In this document: positions 5,885 through 7,869 of the stretch, piece after piece
Layout of the letters: each line of letters begins with the position of its first letter
How positions within the stretch are numbered: position 1 is the first letter of the stretch
DNA from: Imperialibacter sp965651695
GTDB taxonomy: Bacteria; Bacteroidota; Bacteroidia; Cytophagales; Cyclobacteriaceae
Assembly (NCBI GenBank): GCA_965651695.1
Contig: CBFGTI010000232.1
Location: 1 to 7,869, forward strand
DNA length: 7,869 nt
Direction of reading: 5' to 3'
Position numbers and translations under genes: made by a program
Notes under the pieces: generated by a model
Databases searched by the model: none
What the model was told of the DNA's origin: nothing
Seen by the model: only the letters and a program-made list of their open reading frames with translations

Positions 5885-7132
5885 ATGAAACCGATGAAAA
5901 ATCAACCGGAGCTAATTCCACACCTGTTCAGGACCGAATACAGGAAGATCGTTTCGGTTCTGTGCAGGCGGTTTGGGTTTGGCCAGGTGGAAATTGCCGA
6001 AGACATTGCCAGCGAAACATTCATGGTTGCGGCACAATCCTGGAGCTATAAAGGGGTGCCGCCAAATGCCACCGCATGGCTATATGAGGTAGCCAAAAAT
6101 AGGGCAAAAAACTACCTGCACCGCGAGGGTGTGTTTGCCGGAAAAATTGTGCGGCAGGTAAAGAGTGAGGCAGTAAGCCAGGTGGTTGAAGAAATCGACC
6201 TGTCACCGCAAAACATCAACGACAGCCAGCTGCAGATGATGTTTGCCATCTGCCATCCCGCCATTTCGGCAGAGGCGCAAATAGGACTTTCGCTTCGCCT
6301 GCTCTGCGGGTTTGGCATAGATGAAATAGCGGATGCTTTTTTAACCAACAAAGAGACCATAAACAAACGCCTGTACAGGGCAAAGGAAAAACTCAGGGAA
6401 GAAAAAGTAGCCATTGCGCTTCCCGCCCCTGCCGAAATTGAGAGGCGGCTCGACAACGTGCTTACAACCATCTACCTGCTCTTCAACGAAGGATATTACT
6501 CCGAAAGCCAAAACACGACCGTTAGAAAAGACCTTTGCCTCGAAGCCATGCGGCTTTGTACCATGCTGGTTGAAAATGAGGCAACCAACAAGCCGGCCGT
6601 AAACGCCCTGCTATCGCTTATGTGCTTCCATGCCTCAAGGCTCGATGCCCGGCTAGATGAGCACGGGGAGCTTGTTTTATACCACGACCAGGACACAGCC
6701 TTGTGGAATACCGATCTGATCAGCAAGGGCGTCTATTTTCTGCGTTGTGCGGCAAGCGGCACCAAACTGACCCAATATCACCTGGAAGCAACCATCGCCT
6801 ACTGGCACACCCGGCAAGCCGACACAAAGGAAAAGTGGGAAAACATATTGCAACTGTACAACCGCCTGCTGCAAATCGCATATTCTCCCATAGCAGCGCT
6901 CAACCGCACGTATGCGCTATCGAAGGCAAACGGAAAACGAGAGGCAATTGTGGAAGCAGAAAAGCTGAAGCTGACCAGCAATCACTACTATTATGTGCTG
7001 CTTGGCGAGCTTTATACCGGCATCGACGACGGAAAAGCTGCTGAAAATTTGCGATCGGCCCTGGCGCTGGCAAAGTCCGACACCGACAAACAAACAATTC
7101 GCAAAAAGCTGGCGGCACTGCCCCGTTTTTAA
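5885..7132 (+). CDS. ECF sigma factor with C-terminal TPR-like extension (ECF42-like)
   Basis: This 415-residue cytoplasmic RNA polymerase sigma factor is about twice the length of a minimal ECF protein. Region 2 is at about 10-75 (LIPHLFRTEYRKIVSVLCRR, then AEDIASETFMVAAQ and AWLYEVAKNRAKNYL). Region 4 is at about 113-172 (GFGIDEIADAFLTNKETINKRLYRAKEKL, the last part being the recognition helix). The extension (about 185-415) has the DUF6596-type signatures LLFNEGYYSES, ALLSLMCFHASR and HDQDTALWN, followed by TPR-like helices (about 320-410). This is the architecture of the ECF42 group (COG4941), which lacks an anti-sigma factor, sits beside DGPF genes and uses the extension to control activity. 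The codon just before ATG 5885 is an in-frame TGA, so the protein cannot start earlier; ATG 5894 (MKNQPEL) fits the family equally well. Its stop overlaps that of the opposing AraC gene. The inducing signal is unknown. Confidence 0.9.
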   Translation: MKPMKNQPELIPHLFRTEYRKIVSVLCRRFGFGQVEIAEDIASETFMVAAQSWSYKGVPPNATAWLYEVAKNRAKNYLHREGVFAGKIVRQVKSEAVSQVVEEIDLSPQNINDSQLQMMFAICHPAISAEAQIGLSLRLLCGFGIDEIADAFLTNKETINKRLYRAKEKLREEKVAIALPAPAEIERRLDNVLTTIYLLFNEGYYSESQNTTVRKDLCLEAMRLCTMLVENEATNKPAVNALLSLMCFHASRLDARLDEHGELVLYHDQDTALWNTDLISKGVYFLRCAASGTKLTQYHLEATIAYWHTRQADTKEKWENILQLYNRLLQIAYSPIAALNRTYALSKANGKREAIVEAEKLKLTSNHYYYVLLGELYTGIDDGKAAENLRSALALAKSDTDKQTIRKKLAALPRF

Positions 7133-7869
7133 ACCGCCACCGCTTTGGTGTATTTGTTGCGGTAGTCTACCGGCGACATCCGCACAAACTTTTTAAATAC
7201 ATCCCTGAACGTCTTTACATCCGCATAGCCAATATCGTATGTTACTTCGTTCACGGTTTTTCTGCCGGCCTCCAGCTGTTTCTTAGCCGCTTCCACCTTC
7301 ACCCGCTGTATGTACTCCACCACCGAATGAGACGTGGCCATTTTGAACCTCCGCTCGAAATTCCTTCTTCCCAACGCCACGTGCGAAGCCAACTCTGCCA
7401 CGGTAAGCTTTTGCTGGAAGTTGCTTTCAATATACTCCTGCGCCTTCAGTATATTTTCGTCGTTGTGGTGTTTATAGCCGCTAAAAATACTAAACTGCGA
7501 CTGGCTGTGGCGGCCGATGTCGATAGCAAAAACCTTCGCGATAAATACGACGACGTCCCTGTTGGTATATTTTTCAATCACATACAGCAGCAGGTTGAGG
7601 TACGAAAAGGCGGCCCCGCTGGTATAGATGCGGTCCTCGTCTGTCAGCACACGGTCGTCAACCAGGTTCACCTCCGGAAAAAGCTCCCTGAAGTCGTTGG
7701 CGTGTATCCAATGCGTGGTGCCGCTACGGCCGTTTAGCAAACCGGTAGCCGCTAATAGAAATGCCCCGGTGCATAGGCTCATTACCTCGGCCCCGTTTTC
7801 GTACTGGCGGCGTATCCACGGAATCAGATCCTTATTTCGGTCCAAACTCTTGAAAATGTCGCCGTGCAG
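7129..7869 (-). CDS. GlxA-like AraC-family regulator (DJ-1/PfpI plus HTH), N-terminus outside window
   Basis: The frame is open to the right edge, so the gene is cut there; 246 residues are visible and roughly the first 80 are missing. A TTG at 7845 is an internal Leu rather than the start, because the frame continues upstream as LHGDIFKS. The visible part first shows the second half of a DJ-1/PfpI amidotransferase-like domain, with the nucleophile-elbow region EVMSLCTGAFLLAATGLL and THW, then TSGAAFSYLNLLLYVIEKY. Next comes a linker (IDIGRHSQSQFSIFSGYK) and an AraC DNA-binding domain with two helix-turn-helix units (LTVAELASHVALGRRNFERRF and VNEVTYDIGYADVKTFRDVF) ending SPVDYRNKY. Such proteins regulate transcription, with the DJ-1-like part thought to sense a ligand rather than act as an enzyme; the elbow Cys is retained here. 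It is convergent with the sigma factor gene. Family call strong; target unknown. Confidence 0.9.
   Translation of the reverse strand: MHGDIFKSLDRNKDLIPWIRRQYENGAEVMSLCTGAFLLAATGLLNGRSGTTHWIHANDFRELFPEVNLVDDRVLTDEDRIYTSGAAFSYLNLLLYVIEKYTNRDVVVFIAKVFAIDIGRHSQSQFSIFSGYKHHNDENILKAQEYIESNFQQKLTVAELASHVALGRRNFERRFKMATSHSVVEYIQRVKVEAAKKQLEAGRKTVNEVTYDIGYADVKTFRDVFKKFVRMSPVDYRNKYTKAVAV

Noticed and set aside
5472..5905. Two overlapping minus-strand open frames of about 130 codons opposite the DGPF gene
   Set aside because: They lie opposite a well-recognised gene and their translations are rich in Cys, Pro, Arg and His with no family features.
5875..6051. Short plus-strand frame starting at ATG 5875 and overlapping the sigma factor start
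   Set aside because: It is out of frame with the sigma factor, and its translation looks like a frame-shifted reading of that gene with no recognisable domain.
7327..7737. Plus-strand open frame of 136 codons within the AraC-type gene
   Set aside because: It is antisense to a clear AraC/DJ-1 coding region and its translation has no domain features.

Overview
The window looks like chromosome from a member of the Bacteroidota, probably a Cytophagales- or Flavobacteriia-like organism. The clearest sign is the large secreted protein, which ends in a type IX secretion (T9SS) sorting domain, a machinery essentially confined to this phylum. Supporting signs are a Bacteroidetes-style -7 promoter element (TAnnTTTG), A-rich leaders without clear Shine-Dalgarno sites, and a moderate G+C content. 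No RNA gene, CRISPR array, insertion sequence or phage gene was seen.

Layout. Positions 1-141 hold the last 46 codons of a LytTR-type response regulator. A 143-base gap follows, with a 9-base perfect direct repeat and a candidate -7 promoter element. Positions 285-5279 encode a 1664-residue modular surface protein: signal peptide, LamG-like lectin fold, fibronectin-III-like domain, three HYR/Ig-like repeats, an Ig-like domain apparently split by a second LamG domain, four more HYR/Ig-like repeats, three QTITF-type repeats around an MBG domain, and a C-terminal T9SS tail. Positions 5280-5440 are non-coding and hold an imperfect inverted repeat and a weak promoter candidate. Positions 5441-5806 encode a YciI/DGPF-family protein, and 5885-7132 encode a 415-residue ECF sigma factor with a long C-terminal extension (ECF42-like, COG4941 type). 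From the opposite strand, position 7129 to the right edge holds most of a GlxA-like AraC regulator (DJ-1/PfpI domain plus AraC helix-turn-helix). Its stop codon overlaps that of the sigma factor.

How the genes fit together. The first half is an adhesin or structural surface protein that may be controlled by the adjacent LytTR regulator; this is inference from position and repeat geometry. The second half is the known pairing of a DGPF protein with an ECF42-type sigma factor. In that family there is normally no anti-sigma factor, and the C-terminal extension is thought to control activity. The biochemical role of DGPF proteins is still unclear, so this pair plus the convergent GlxA-like regulator is the part most likely to hold unresolved biology. 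I saw no clearly new system; the most notable points are the nested LamG insertion, the LytTR-like repeat geometry and the sigma/AraC stop-codon overlap.
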